Positions 12,373-24,107 are shown, numbered from the stretch's first letter. The stretch: 64,000 nucleotides of DNA from Lolium rigidum (GCF_022539505.1 NC_061513.1:184170017-184234016), one strand, 5' to 3'. A program made the numbers and translations. Notes: generated by a model from the sequence alone, not told the origin.

Positions 12373-14019
12373 TGATACGTCCCCGACGTATCCATAATTT
12401 CTGTCGTTCCATGCTTGTTTTATGACAATACTTACATGTTTTTCTTGCACTTTATGATGTTTTCATGCATTTTCCGGAACTAACCTATTAACAAGATGCC
12501 ACAGTGCCAGTTCCTGTTTTCTGCTGTTTTTGGTTCCGAGAAAGGCTGTTCGGGCAATATTCTCGGAATTCGACGAAACGAAGACCAAACCTCCTATTTT
12601 TCCCGGAAGCGTCCAGAACACCGAAGAAGAGTCGGAGAGGGGCCGGAGGGCCACCACACCATAGGGCGGCGCGGCCTGGCCTGGGCCCGCGCCGGCCTGT
12701 GGTGTGGCGCCCCGAGTGCCCCCTGCGCCGCCTCTTCGCCTATAAAATCCCTTTCGACCTAAAAACACCGTAACTCTTGACGAAACTCCGAGAAAGACTC
12801 CGGGGGCGCCGCCACCATCGCGAAACTCCAATTCGGGGGACGAAGTCTCTGTCCCGGCACCCTTCCGGGACGGGGAAGTGCCCCGGAAGCCATCTCCATC
12901 AACGCCATCGCCTCCATCATGCTCACGTGAGTAGTTCCCCCATGGACTACGGGTTCTAGCTGTAGCTAGTTGGTATTCTCTCCCCCATGTACTTCAATAC
13001 AATGATCATGAGNNNNNNNNNNNNNNNNNNNNNNNNNNNNNNNNNNNNNNNNNNNNNNNNNNNNNNNNNNNNNNNNNNNNNNNNNNNNNNNNNNNNNNNN
13101 NNNNNNNNNNNNAATCCACCCCCGAGGCTGTGGGCTCCTGTTCGTAGCTATGTGGTTCATCTCTCTCCCATGTACCTCAATACAATAATCTCATGAGCTG
13201 CTTTACATGATTGAGATTCATATGAGTTTTGTATCACTACTATTCTATGTGCTACTCTAGTGATGTTATTAAAGTAGTTTTATTCCTCCTGCACGGTGTA
13301 ATGGTGACGGTGTGTGCATCCGTGTTAGTACTTGGCGTAGGCTATGATTATGATCTCTTGTAGATTATGAAGTTAACTATTGCTATGATGGTATATATGT
13401 GATCTATTCCTCCTACATAGTGTGATGGTGACAGTGTGCATGCTATGTTAGTTCTTGGTGTAATTGTGTTCATCTATCTTACACTCTAAGGTTATTTAAA
13501 TATGAACATTGAATATTGTGGAGCTTGTTAACTCCGGCATTGAGGGTTCGTGTAATCCTACACAGTTAGCGGTGTTCATCATCCAACAAAAGAATGTAGA
13601 GTAGTCCTATTATGTGATCATTGTTGAGAGTGTCCACTAGTGAAAGCGGGATCCCTGGGCCTTGCTTCCAAGCATCGAATCTCCATTTGTTTACTGTTTT
13701 GTTGCATGTTTACTCGCTACCATATTTTATTCAGATTGCTATTACCACTCATACTAATCCATATTACTTGCATCTCACTATCTCTTCGCCGAACTAGTGC
13801 ACCTTTACATCTGACAAGTGTATTAGGTGTGTTGGGGACACAAGAGACTTCTTGCTTTGTGGTTGCGGGGTTGCTTGAGAGGGATATCTTTGACCTCTTC
13901 CTCCACGAGATCGATAAACCTTGGGTGATCCACTTAAGGGAAACTTGCTGCTGTTCTACAAACCTCTGCTCTTGGAGGCCCAACACTGTCTACAAGAATA
14001 GAAGCTCCCGTAGACATCA
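12373..14019 (+). repeat. LTR (same family as 165-1600), containing a scaffold gap
   Basis: It starts TGATACGTCCCC and ends GTAGACATCA, in the opposite orientation to the copy at 165-1600. The 100-N gap lies inside. Sequence just left of the gap (12961-13012) and just right of it (13130-13195) are two versions of the same LTR stretch, both with 'catgta(c)ttcaatacaat'-like text. The two sides therefore overlap rather than continue, and more than one LTR may be present. The flanking pentamers (ggtaa, gcgtg) do not match. Confidence 0.65.
13013..13112. other. Assembly gap, 100 N
   Basis: A run of exactly 100 N, the usual placeholder for a join of unknown size. Its true length is not known from this sequence. 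Confidence 0.99.
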
Positions 14020-14943
14020 GCGTGCCGCCCTGTGATTCTCTCCCGAAGTTCCTGATTGTCGACTCAGTTCGGCTCTGCGCGCACTCGACACAGAGGCTGC
14101 GGCTTTTCTTTGTTCAAGTATAACCTTTTCTTTTTCTAACTCCCGTCTGGCACGAGCGAGTCTGTATTGATACGCTTGCAGCTCTTCTGCTGTAGTTGTA
14201 GTGGTCATCGGCTGTGTGCCGTTCATGGCCTTCTGAGCTCTATCCCAAGCTGCTTGCGGAAGTTGTTTTTTCTCGCGAGGTGTAGGCCCGACATATTTAT
14301 TTCCTGTTCCTCGCGTGAGATCAGCGGGATCGATGTATGGATTGCCCAGATCATCGAAAGCCTCTGACTCTTCATCCTCTTGGCGACTGGATTCGCCAAT
14401 TGCACAGACTTGATGATATATTGCAGCTTTGTTTTCCTCTTCAGGGTCGATGACACCGTCATATAGATCGGCGAAGACCTCCCGAATAGAAGTAGATCTG
14501 TCGATGAAGTCGAGGCTGTCGATGCTTTCCGAGTCGTTGCTCAGATCGGAGCCTGTAACGACCCGAAAGACATGCCGCCGAACATATCGGCAAGCCGTTC
14601 GCTGATGGCGGGCTGGATGAAGCTTGATGGCGAGATCTCCTCGTCGCCGGACTCGAACAATGATGATGATCCCGAGAAATCAGAATCGGCCGCTAACGGT
14701 CCCGAAAAAATCGTGCCGCGAGACGATGCGATCCTTTTTTCCCGACGCGGAAGTGAAAGCTCCCGAACGTCATCTCCATAGACTCCTCCAAATTGGCATA
14801 TGCATGCAAACGGGCGGGAGCGTGAGGAACAAAATCAACGAGACCAGTTTTGATTTGTTTACCTCCGTCCATCGCGTTGCTTCCTACTGATGATGTTGAC
14901 GATGTTGTCGATGCCATCGAGATCAGCTCCTTGTCGCCTCCAA

Positions 14944-14961
14944 TTCCCACAGACGGCGCCA
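14944..14961 (-). other. Primer-binding site of the Tat element
   Basis: On the minus strand TTGGCGCCGTCTGTGGGAA follows the LTR end TTGTCA after a 2-base spacer. TGGCGCCGTCTGTGG is the primer-binding text common in Tat elements of grasses; the tRNA is not assigned with certainty here (often given as tRNA-Arg). Confidence 0.7.
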
Positions 14962-14963
14962 AT

Positions 14964-15351
14964 TGACAAGGGTTTAACTTGTTAATGCCTACAAATTGTA
15001 GACTAGGGTTTCACGGAAAGTAGAGGGCAAGTAGATCTCGAAGGTTTCAGCAGAAAAGGTACTCGACTGCTAAAAGCTAGGGTTTGTGTTGACAAAGATT
15101 CGATCCTTTCTTTCTCTCTCGGCTCCCCTTATATAGGAGGTGGAGCCGAGGCTTTCATCTTGTACAAGTTACAAAGTTCAGGAGACTATTTGAGTCCGTC
15201 TCGTATTGTTACAAAACTCTCTATTCCTAACCTATCTCTATCTTTCATATCGATGTTTATTGGGCTTCCGAGCTTCGTAATCTTCGGGTTATGGGCCTTC
15301 AGTTATCTCCGGGTACCTTATTCGGTAGGCCCATCCGGGATGCCTATGTCA
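14964..15351 (-). repeat. 5' LTR of the Tat element (388 bp)
   Basis: Read on the minus strand it starts TGACATAGGCATCC (15351) and ends CCCTTGTCA (14964), giving TGACA/TGTCA ends. A TATATAAG box is present (around 15131-15138 on the + strand complement) and the primer-binding site follows directly. It is the only LTR of this element in the window. Confidence 0.75.
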
Positions 15352-16677
15352 CCTACGACTATGCATACATGTGGGATGAATATAAAGTTAAGCACATTCA
15401 TGCTTAGATGATCTAACATAGATAGGATGTGTGACATCACATCCGTAAATACTATAGCCCATTCAAGCCACATGAATAACATATAATCTCTTGGTCCAAA
15501 CATTATATCGTGAAGCACCTGGCTATCAACAATTATTAAGTAAAATACAGGCCAAAACATTAAGTATGATGATGTTGCTGCTATCACCAAGTGGATCACT
15601 AAACGAATATTGTACTCCCCTTGTTATCACTAGGTTTCACGCGTAGACGTCGTTTACCACACATGCCACCTTGAACCTTTATTAATCATCGTGGGTCTTG
15701 GGTACGTGACAAGTCCTCGGATTGAGGTAAGAGACAATGATACAAATACAAATACAAATCTCCTATGAATCACCACAAAATATTCCCATATAATTAGATG
15801 CACATAATCATTGTGCGGCTAATCTCAACCCACAGCCCGTGAGAACTACTCACTCATAGTATCAAGATCAATAAAACAAAACATTGTAGAATTATTTAGA
15901 TTAATACCAAATATTCTTACAAGATCGCCAATTGCGAGGAGATCCCAATTACAGGTTATGGCTATGACTATGAGACTGAGATGGAGATGGGGATGATAAA
16001 TAATGGTGGAGGTGAAGCGGTGGATCTTCCTTGGGTGTATTTTTGGTGCAATCTGAGAATGACGGCTCTCTGTGCGGCGGCTAGAGTCTCGGGATATATA
16101 GGTGTCTACACTAAAGTTGCTCCATTTGACCAGGCAAAGACTACGGGGCGCATTTCTTCGACCCTAGTTGACTTTTGAGTATTGGCAACTCACGATTCTT
16201 CCTTTTTGCTCCAAATTTCACCATAAAAGCGTGATTTTCTGGATCACATAATTTAAAACAAGTATTTGCACATCTTTGCAATAATTAGTCATTAGTTGCA
16301 ATGATAGAGAGATATTTCATCAATTCCTTGACTTAATATATGATTTAAATGCGGACAAAGATGCTTGTTTTCACTGCCATCAGGCGGAGGCGGATTCGAG
16401 GGCGGCGCCGCGCTGGTGGCTGCGATGGGCTGCTAGAGGGAAAACATGGAACGGGTTCAGCCGGCGGTTGGGGGTCGCACGGGGTAATATAGGGCACTTG
16501 TCCCAAATATACATCACTACCCTAAAAATAATTACATCACCGAAATAGGATATGGTATCTATTGGAGAAGTTTTTTTTTCCAGAATGGTGTAAAAGTACA
16601 TCACCTCCTGTGTTTCACACCATCTATTAAAGATACTCTAAATGTAACATGCCGTGAATCTCCATCATCAACATATA
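15352..16677. other. No gene recognised; probable retroelement debris
   Basis: AT-rich, with short reading frames only. Parts such as 15590-16200, with a TATATAGG word at 16095 and GA-rich stretches around 15975, resemble LTR-type sequence on the minus strand. I could not find paired ends, a primer site or coding motifs. Confidence 0.4.
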
Positions 16678-16771
16678 CTCCCGATGGTCCTAATAAATTG
16701 ACGTGAGCTATGCATACCGAATAGCCTACGTAGGTACGTTTGTCACGTCGCTTAAAGGTGACCAGAGGGAG
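16678..16771. mobile_element. Short Stowaway-like MITE (94 bp)
   Basis: It begins CTCCCGATGGTCC and ends GGTGACCAGAGGGAG, near-inverted ends of the Stowaway (Tc1/mariner) type, and is flanked by TA on both sides (16676-16677, 16772-16773). It is unusually short and has no coding capacity. Confidence 0.65.
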
Positions 16772-17024
16772 TATATGTTTTTTTTTGAACCAAGACACCG
16801 TTGGAGAGGCTCCTACTGTGGTTTTTCATTCATTACCACAAATATTTACGAAGATGATGTAAGCACCCTTTACATAGACCAAGAAAAAATAAAATTAAAC
16901 TGAGTCTATGAGATTAAAAATGTGATCTACCAGCTTTTGAGGAACCCTGAACCTAAGCAATAATAAGCAATAATAAGTCAGAGCCAACTCATTCTCTCCA
17001 CAAAGCTCTAGTGGTCTAATATCC

Positions 17025-17375
17025 CTAAAAATAAGATTGTTTCTCTCTTTCCAGATCCCCATGCACCAATAATGATTTTTTCAAAGAAGAGTTGTCTTTG
17101 ATCACTGAGCTAGCATGTGATATGATGTCAATTGTGCCATTTACAGCAGGCCAAATAATGTTTAATCTGGGCAAGCAACTAGAGCTGAACGAGCATTTGA
17201 AAAATAAATGAACCAACGTTTCTTCCTCTCCAGAATTGCACAATGGGCAGGAGAAATTATTACCAATATTAAAACTTCTCCTTCTTAGCATATTCCTAAT
17301 ATGCAGTCTGTCTGCTAGTAGTAACCATGCAAAAAACTTTAGTTTTGGCAAATTTTTTGATTTCCATATCCACAA
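17025..17375 (-). pseudogene. Reverse-transcriptase zinc-binding domain fragment
   Basis: The minus-strand frame reads MWIWKSKNLPKLKFFAWLLLADRLHIRNMLRRR, then FSCPLCNSGEEETLVHLFFKCSFS. This has the Cys-x2-Cys...His-x4-Cys pattern and the FxWLLLADRL text of the zf-RVT domain found at the C-terminus of plant non-LTR retrotransposons and their derivatives. No upstream reverse transcriptase was found, so this is a fragment. Weakly similar AT-rich sequence continues to about 17640. Confidence 0.65.
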
Positions 17376-20358
17376 GAAAGGAGATGGTGGTGTTATGTTT
17401 CGGAAACAATATCTGTAGAAATTTTTCGAGGTAAAATTTTCTCCCCATTTATATTTTCATGTGTTATTCTCAGTAGAAACCTGCAAGTTTTCATTCGTCA
17501 CATCTTGTAACTCTTCCCAGTCATTATAAGCTTCAGGTGAAAGAGGCAAATAAAATGATTTCATAAGATCAGTAGTTGAACAAAACTCAGCCACCGAATT
17601 GTCCTCTTTCACAACATTATGAATATAAGCAGCTGTTTAGGCCACAGTTGTCCCCAACTCGATTCAGCTGGCTTCAGCAGGAAGAAGGTGAGTCGTCTTA
17701 CCAGAGCTACCGTGAGCTAAGGAAGTGTCTGAAACACCACTAAGGTGCTAAAACCATTTTGACCTTCTGTTTCTATGACGGTTCAATTGTACACAAATGT
17801 TTTTTCATGAATTATCATAAATAAAAACAAATCAAAAACCCCAAATGTAAAATTATATAATTCTATTTAACTAAAAAAACATAGAATAAAACACACATTT
17901 TCGGGTTAGAAAAATTCCATACTCACACACACAACTCAATTAAGTGACATTGAAATGCAAAAGGATTATTTTTTATATGGGGTTATTTTAATAGAAAAAA
18001 TATACCAATTACACCTACTATCTAAACCAACAAAAAAAAAGGAAAATAGGGCGTCAACGTAATAGCTACATCAACCACCAATGATGTCAACCGGGGGTAA
18101 TAGGAGAGGTACTCCGACAATGACGTCTCCAAGAAGGAAACGACGCATGACATCGGTATCGCGGGATACAACCACCAAAGGCAGATCATGGGTTTTCACC
18201 CCCAAAAAGAAGTCCGAGCAAACTCCAAGCGATGCCTATAACAAGGGAACACCACCATTGATGGGTCCAACCAATCACCAATGAAGGTCATACATATAGT
18301 TTTCACCTTTGGAACTCGAAACCTAGCATTCAAAGAGTGCCACCTAAGAGGAGAGCCCTCGTACTGCCACCATCTACCAATCCATCATCACACAACCACA
18401 TAGCCACGGTCCTAACAGGACCAAGCCACACAATTCGAACCATGCCCACACAACACATGTTGTTGAGCAGCGTCTAGCTAGCAAAGCCCGTGATCGACAT
18501 CGATCTCATGACGTCGAGTGTCTAGGTCGCCCACTTAGTGCCGATAGGCTAGTCAAGGGAGCAACTCGGACGTATGCCAAAATCACGGACCAAGCAGACG
18601 TAGAGTGGCCAGATCTATCCATGCCAACGCCTTCATGGGCATACCCAACACTCCAAATTCTGCAGCGGGGAACGACCAAACACCGGAGCGCTCCGCTGGG
18701 AACCTACAATATGGAGGCTAAAACTTGCAAACATTATGCCCCATAGAGAAAATATACATCCTAGGGTCGCCACCTATAACATAGTAGAGGACGTGCTTGC
18801 AAACACCTCAACGGTAGACATGCATCCGGTGGATCACGCCAATCACACGAGTGTTGCAACTCAAAAGGAAACCTGCGGAGTTTTTGGAGAAGAGAAAATG
18901 AATAATAATCTCTTTATTAATAAAGGAAACCTACTGTGTAAGCACAGCAATGAACCATGGCACAATAACTAAAATCGCTTTGACATAGCTGAAGAGAAAA
19001 GGAATAATAATCTCTTTCTTAAAAAGTAAATAGAAGTATCAATGACAAATCCAATTGAAAGGTTCCTCATAAGACTTTTTGGTAAAGATCGAGTGATGAC
19101 GAGAGATAGAATGAGACAAAGCCTAAAGGGGAGAACAAAGTAATAATTCGGTTGGGGAAGATTTTATGTCTAAATGTATAACAAAAACTCAAAAGAATAG
19201 AAAACTGGATAAGTAGCGAAATGATCAAATATATGGGTTTACTACCCGCAGATTTCAGTTTTCATTATGTGATGAATTTCGTGAATGAAGATAATGATTG
19301 CATTGGATTAGGCTCTGATGAAGCGAGTGGTTTAGGGTTTAGGGTTATTCCCTGCCTACAACCTCATGGGAGGTTTGGGGGGAGTTTTCACAAACAAAAT
19401 GTTCGAAGGCTCCAACATTGGTTGATACCGTATGTACAAATCCAATAAAAATCCTATGAACAACATAAACTTTCTCCAACATCCAAAATTATATTATATC
19501 TGTAGAAGGCTTTTTAAAATAAGTCCAAATTATGCTAAAATTTACGGAAGATGCCAGAAATTTTGGTGGGCGATGCGTCTGCAATTTACAAAAGATGACC
19601 ATATAGCATGTGTTGAAGTATTTGTTCGAAAGAGCATGTGAAATGGAAATACAAACCAGAAATGGTACTACAAGGACGCGGCAGCAACGCGGACTCGACG
19701 CGGTCGGATAATAAAAATTATAATGGCAAATGTCTTTTCTTGATAGAATGTCTGGTTTTGGTGCTGGCAGAGAATGAAAATGAGATCTGATTTGGATAGC
19801 AATCATTATAGTAGATTGATTTCAGCTCACTACGTCGTGATCATGCTGTAGTGCTGGTCTCATCCACCTCTCCAAGACGATTGGCGCTTGGTTGCTGCGG
19901 ACGATCCATGAATAATGTGAAGATGTTACGTGTCAGCCGTCGCGCTGGAGTAGTCTGGTCCCTCTAGACTTATTGAGATCTCAGAAAGGAGAGAGTGAGA
20001 GAGACAACAGACAAGTCACTATGCCTCTTCGGAGTTCAGTGAGGCAGCTTTTGTGTCCCGGATTGGATCGGACGGCCTCTGCCAAATTCGCTGGCCCGTA
20101 TCAGGGCCTGTTTGTTCCTACGTGAACTAACTCTTGCTTCCCTTGCTAACTTGGGCCAGACCAGGATTGATTTCACAACCAGCGGCCTATGGTGTCACAG
20201 GTTCAAAACCCACATAAGAAAAGAATGCTAATTACGATGACACAGCGCAAAAATCACCATGTACATAGAGAAATGCCAGTTCATAGAGAAAGTATGTACA
20301 GTCGTGACTTTATGTTCTTCATGCGATAACTAACATGGTTGGATCACACAGAGGTGTC
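17376..20358. other. About 3 kb without a supported gene
   Basis: Only short frames occur (for example 18081-18284 and 18736-18972), without recognisable domains or splice structure. Stretches at 17820-18060 are AT-rich; 18300-18720 is less AT-rich and resembles transposon leader sequence. I see no repeat ends or RNA genes that I can support. Confidence 0.4.
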
Positions 20359-20501
20359 TGTTAGAATACATGTACGGCTGAGATTAGACTAAGTTTAGAT
20401 CATCTTGTCCTCCAAGTCTATCTCCCCCTTGTATCTCTATATATACCTCCAAAGGGTCATGGAATACAACCCGCAAGAATTAGGGTTCTATATTTTCCAC
20501 A
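20359..20501 (+). repeat. 5' LTR of the small LTR element
   Basis: 143 bp, TG...CA ends, with TATATATACC at about 20447. It is followed at once by the primer-binding site TGGTATCAGAGC (20502-20513). Confidence 0.9.
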
Positions 20502-21180
20502 TGGTATCAGAGCGGTTAGCCTCGCGGCGCCGATCCTAAGTCCTCCCACCACTTCCGCATCGCGCCGCCCCCGGGGAGATCTCTCCTCGGGGGCACGGCA
20601 CCCGGTTTCGATCAAAGATCAGATCGGTTCTTTAGACTAGATTAGATCCAATTTTCTAAATTTTAGTTTGCAATCTCTAGATTAGGTTAGATTCAAGTAG
20701 CCACCAAATAAATCCCTAGGAAATTACCGTCCGGTGCAAATCAGTGAAAAAGTTGCCTTCGATTGATCTACAAGGTCCGTGGCGGCGCACGGCAGGCCGG
20801 CCGTCCGGTAGTCCACTGCCCGGCAGATCGAGCCGGCACGCGCGCTCTGTCCAGGCTCTGCAAATCTCTGTATGCATGTGCGCGTACAGGGAAATCTAGG
20901 CCAGCACCAAGCATGTCTCCGAAGATGCAACGCCCATGTGTTGCTCTAGACGCAACGCTGCTACATCAGCCTCGACAAACCACGTCGCCAAGATCGACTT
21001 CAAGCTGCGCACACCTACAACAACATGTACGAATTTGCACTGCACCAAGCCGAACCACAACGACCCCAACAACTACGTCAAGCCGTACGACTACACCAAG
21101 ATCTACGTCGAGTTCTACATCGCCAAGGTCTACATCAACATGGTCTCCGTCGATATCCTCGTCAACACTGCCGTCGCCAC

Positions 21181-21390
21181 CTACGACACAAAAACCCCGC
21201 CGCCGCCGCAGAACCGCTGCCGTCGCCGCGCTACGACAAAAACCCCGCCGCCGCTGCAGAACCGCTGCCGCCGCCGCGCTACGACAAAAACCCGCCGCCG
21301 CCGCCGCAGACCCGCTGCCGCCGCCGCGCTACGACAAAAACCAGCCGCTGCCGCAGACCCGCTGCCGCCGTACAATGACACAAAACCCCG
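21181..21390 (+). repeat. GC-rich minisatellite inside the small LTR element
   Basis: About four imperfect copies of a roughly 54-bp unit built from 'ctacgacaaaaaccc', a CCG-repeat run and 'cagaaccgctgccg'. In one frame it reads as repeats like YDKNPAAAAEPLPPPR. The long Pro/Ala/Arg-rich frames over it on both strands follow from the repeat and are not evidence of a gene. Confidence 0.8.
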
Positions 21391-21764
21391 CCGCCGCCGC
21401 AGATTCTTGCCGCAGCCGCGCAAAACCTAAAATCCCCAAGACCAAAACCGCGCAATTTTTTGCGCCTTCGGCGAATACGGCTACACCACATGACGACTAC
21501 GACATCGACCACACCTCGACCACGGCTACATCATGATCGCCTACCTCGACATCGATATCAAGAAAACGTCTACGGCAACTCAAGAACTCCAGTCAACAGC
21601 GTCCGCGACGTCACTTGCGTCCACGACACTCCCGCTGTGACTACGGGAGGGAAGAGAAGGAACTAGAAGAGGACGCTGATGATGACAAGGAGGAGAAGCG
21701 ATGGGAGCGTAGGACTTCTCCAGTCGCAAGCGTTCGCTTCACTCCCGCTACGACTGAGGGGGGA

Positions 21765-21907
21765 TGTTAGAATACATGTACGGCTGAGATTAGACTAGGT
21801 TTAGATCATCTTGTACTCCAAGTCTATCTCCCCCTTGTACCTCTATATATACCTCCAAAGGGTCATGGAATACAACACACAAGAATTAGGGTTCTATATT
21901 TTCCACA
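21765..21907 (+). repeat. 3' LTR of the small LTR element
   Basis: 143 bp, the same ends as the left LTR. It is preceded by the polypurine run GAGGGGGGA and followed by the GTGTC target-site copy. Confidence 0.9.
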
Positions 21908-21919
21908 GTGTCCTCTACT

Positions 21920-22140
21920 TCTACGTCTGGTGGCAATCAATGGAGCAGGCCCTGCAATGGGAGTAGTCTTTGGAAGACAATGGTTTCCTCCAAGGTGTGT
22001 CTGTTTATTTGGAGATTAACCCACAATAATAGCTTACCATCTGCAGATGTTTTGCGTTCAAGGAACATGGCGGTGATCCCAGCGTGTCAAATTTGCAATG
22101 CAACAAATGACTCTTGGAAACACTCTCTGGTTGGCTAGAT
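21920..22140 (+). pseudogene. Reverse-transcriptase zinc-binding fragment
   Basis: The frame reads SSLWKTMVSSKVCLFIWRLTHNN, then LPSADVLRSRNMAVIPACQICNATNDSWKHSL, the start of a zf-RVT domain (W-K pattern, Cys-x2-Cys, then His). It ends at a stop before the second metal ligand pair. The small LTR element inserted just upstream, at the GTGTC site, and may have separated it from the rest. Confidence 0.5.
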
Positions 22141-22395
22141 GTGTGTGGGTTTTAGTGGACGAAAATATAACTGGGCATACGTACATGATTTCAACTGTAG
22201 ACGTGAGGCACTAGATATTCACCATGCATGATGGAAACTTCGAATCATAGTGATTTCGTGACTATGATTGTAACACTCTAGGCTATATATATGGACTTCT
22301 CGTCATATCAAAATCCACGAAGAATGTCATATCCCGATTAGCACATACTATCAATTTGTGAAACGTTTTCTAGAGGATCTAGAAGAAGCTTTTAA

Positions 22396-24107
22396 GAGCC
22401 TCCAGCCGCGTACTCCAAAGCGTCCCCAAAGGGATTTGGGACGCGCCGGACAAAAAATCGTTCCCAGCCGCGCACCCAAAGCCTCATTCCGTCTGGTGCG
22501 GCTCTATACGGTGTCCGGCGCCCCGAGCCCGTCCCCGCTACACAGGGGACACTCCGGGCGCGCCGGACACAACGAAACACGAGGCGGGGAGTGGTAGGCC
22601 CGACGCGTCAGCGGCACAGAAAAAATTCGCCCCCCTCTCTCGCCAAGTCGCGCCTCTCCCGCCACATCGACCGCGCATTTCTGCCCTCCCAACAGATTTG
22701 ACCGCCTATCCCGTCGATTCATTTCTCCCTCCGCCGTCGCTACTCTATCCCTCCGTCCGCCGCTACCCTCTCCCCATCCATGGCGCCGCCGACAGGCCCC
22801 AAAAAATTGCCAAGAAAGCGGCCACCAAGCCGTCGGGCAATGAGACGAAAGGGCCGAAGGCGCCCTTCGTGAAGCCGCGGAAGGTGCCGGTTGCAAAGAA
22901 GAAGCCGGAAGGCTGGACCGAGAATCAGTGGCGCAAGCTAATCAACAGCGATTACCACAAAGTGACAATGAAGAGGAGCCAAAAGGCAATGTCGACGCGA
23001 TGGGCCATCATCCAGGCGTCGGTGAACATGTTCCATGGGTACCATAACGAGGCCGAGACCAGAGGCGAAAGCGGCAGTGACATCAGCGGCGTGGTACGCC
23101 TATTTCCACGATAATTTTAGCGCCTTCCTTTGGTTAGTTCGACAAGGCCATGGAGATGTACTGGAAGCACTCGGAGGGGCATACGTCTTTGGTGCTGATG
23201 CATTGCTAAAGCAAGCTCAAAACGAACGAGAAATGGAGGTTGACGCACCATTTGTTGTCGAAGGGGAAAGAAGCCATTGATCTGGATGCGCCGTTCGCAA
23301 CATCGGCATGGCGCCCTATCGGCAACAAGGCTGCCAAGGCCACCTTGGCCGATGCAGCGGCGACCGAGAAGACGCAGGCGTCGATCACACAGTGCCTCGC
23401 CGAGGTCTCCTCGACCTTGCTCTCCCGCGACAAAAAGGCCGACGAAAGTTGGGCGGCGCTGCTCAAGAGGCAAGAGGAGAAGATGGAGCTCAAGAAACGC
23501 AAGGAGGACATGTCCCTGCTGACAGCGTCGACAGCTGGAATATCTCCCCGGACGTGGGCGGCGCACAACTTCTTCAAAGGCCAGATCATCGACGACATCG
23601 AAGCCAAAATGGCGGCGGCCGAGGCAGTGGCAGGAACCCCACACCCGGAGCAAGAGCCGGCACCAGCAGACGCGTCTGCGACAACGTCTGTTAGTACACC
23701 TGCATCGGCCACTGCCTCGGCGTCAACGGCATCGCCCTCTGCCTCGGCGTCGCCGACGGAGCAGGCACACCAGGTAGATCACGACGAGGTCGTCGTGATC
23801 AACAGGCCTAAGTCGACTCAGGATGCGCCGTCGGCGTCGCCGTCGCCAACCCCTTCTTCTAATTTACGTCGGTGTGTAATATGATCGCGCGCCCAATACT
23901 TTGATCGCGGCTACTCTGATCGCGACGACTTCGGCGGGAACAATCTCTTTTAATGTGAATTATTTGAATTTCTGTTTGGGGGTGGCGTTTGTGAGACGCG
24001 GCTGGAGAGTGACGTCCCCCAAACGCGATACGAACAAAACACGTCCCACAAACGCTCGATCCGGCACCGTTTTGGGGACGTTTTGAGGAACGCGGCTGAA
24101 GATGCTC
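22396..24107 (+). mobile_element. PIF/Harbinger element with degraded ORF1 (1,712 bp)
   Basis: The ends are inverted: GAGCCTCCAGCCGCGT on the left and, on the other strand, GAGCATCTTCAGCCGCGT on the right. The element is flanked by TAA on both sides (22393-22395, 24108-24110), the 3-bp target typical of PIF/Harbinger. It carries one broken gene (22779-23884) and no transposase, so it is non-autonomous. Confidence 0.85.
22779..23884 (+). pseudogene. Harbinger ORF1-like protein with NAM-associated C-terminal domain, broken
   Basis: Pieces in order: a Lys/Pro-rich N-terminus with KAPFVKPRKVPVAKKKPEGWTENQWRKL (Myb/SANT-like start), STRWAIIQASVNMFHGYHN, YWKHSEGHTSLVLMH, LTHHLLSKGKEAIDLDAPF, then a helical Ala/Lys/Glu region SRDKKADESWAALLKRQEEKMELKKRKEDM, and an Ala/Ser/Pro-rich tail ending near 23884. 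The second half matches what I know as the NAM-associated C-terminal domain (PF14303), common in grass Harbinger-type proteins. An in-frame TAA near 23209, just after the LMHC codons, and frame changes near 23100 and 23240 inactivate it. In intact elements ORF1 is a DNA-binding partner of the transposase. Confidence 0.7.

Larger units (their letters stand above)
11190..14226 (-). pseudogene. gag of Tat element, split by an LTR
   Basis: The N-terminal part is at 14017-14226 (Gln/Arg/Glu-rich, coiled-coil-like). The core resumes on the other side of the LTR at about 12372 with NYKKFDGLQEPEEWLIDYLETV and GAGRSWIKKLP, then FVKNFRSTVQ, then LIKDLGRSNLRTIAELMDIVNRWADGEDVV, then an Arg/Asn-rich tail. 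The first residues of the frame at 12373-12450 come from LTR sequence, not gag. About 300 codons expected between the two parts are missing, so the LTR junction is accompanied by a deletion or a misjoin. A frame change lies near 12025-12083. Confidence 0.7.
1601..15351 (-). mobile_element. Tat-lineage Ty3/Gypsy retrotransposon, decayed and nested
   Basis: Read on the minus strand: 5' LTR (15351-14964), primer-binding site, gag (14226 to about 11190), protease, RT, RNase H and integrase (to 7318), then a 3' region with an antisense intron-containing gene (3131-6857) and repeated 'agtagcccccgag' units near 2000-2900. This order with an antisense gene after integrase is typical of the Tat group of plant Gypsy elements. 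No 3' LTR is seen; the left end is cut at the solo LTR at 1600. A CACTA-type element (2197-2780) and an LTR with a sequence gap (12373-14019) are nested inside. Many stops and frameshifts make it non-autonomous. Confidence 0.8.
20359..21907 (+). mobile_element. Small non-autonomous LTR retrotransposon (1,549 bp)
   Basis: Two 143-bp LTRs (20359-20501 and 21765-21907) begin TGTTAGAATACATG and end TTTTCCACA. The pentamer GTGTC flanks the element on both sides (20354-20358, 21908-21912), a clean target-site duplication. TGGTATCAGAGC follows the left LTR, the initiator-Met primer site used by Copia elements. GAGGGGGGA just before the right LTR is the polypurine tract. The interior has no gag-pol. 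It has a GC-rich minisatellite and a Lys/Glu-codon-rich tail, so mobilisation would need proteins from another element. By eye the LTRs differ at about five positions. Confidence 0.92.

Noticed and set aside
18081..18972. Possible small genes (67 and 78 codons)
   Set aside because: No domain, no splice context and no start context; the area looks like old transposon sequence.
20763..21536. Long Pro/Ala/Thr/Arg-rich reading frames on both strands
   Set aside because: They overlie the CCG-rich minisatellite inside a small LTR element; several frames are open at once because the repeat lacks stop codons.
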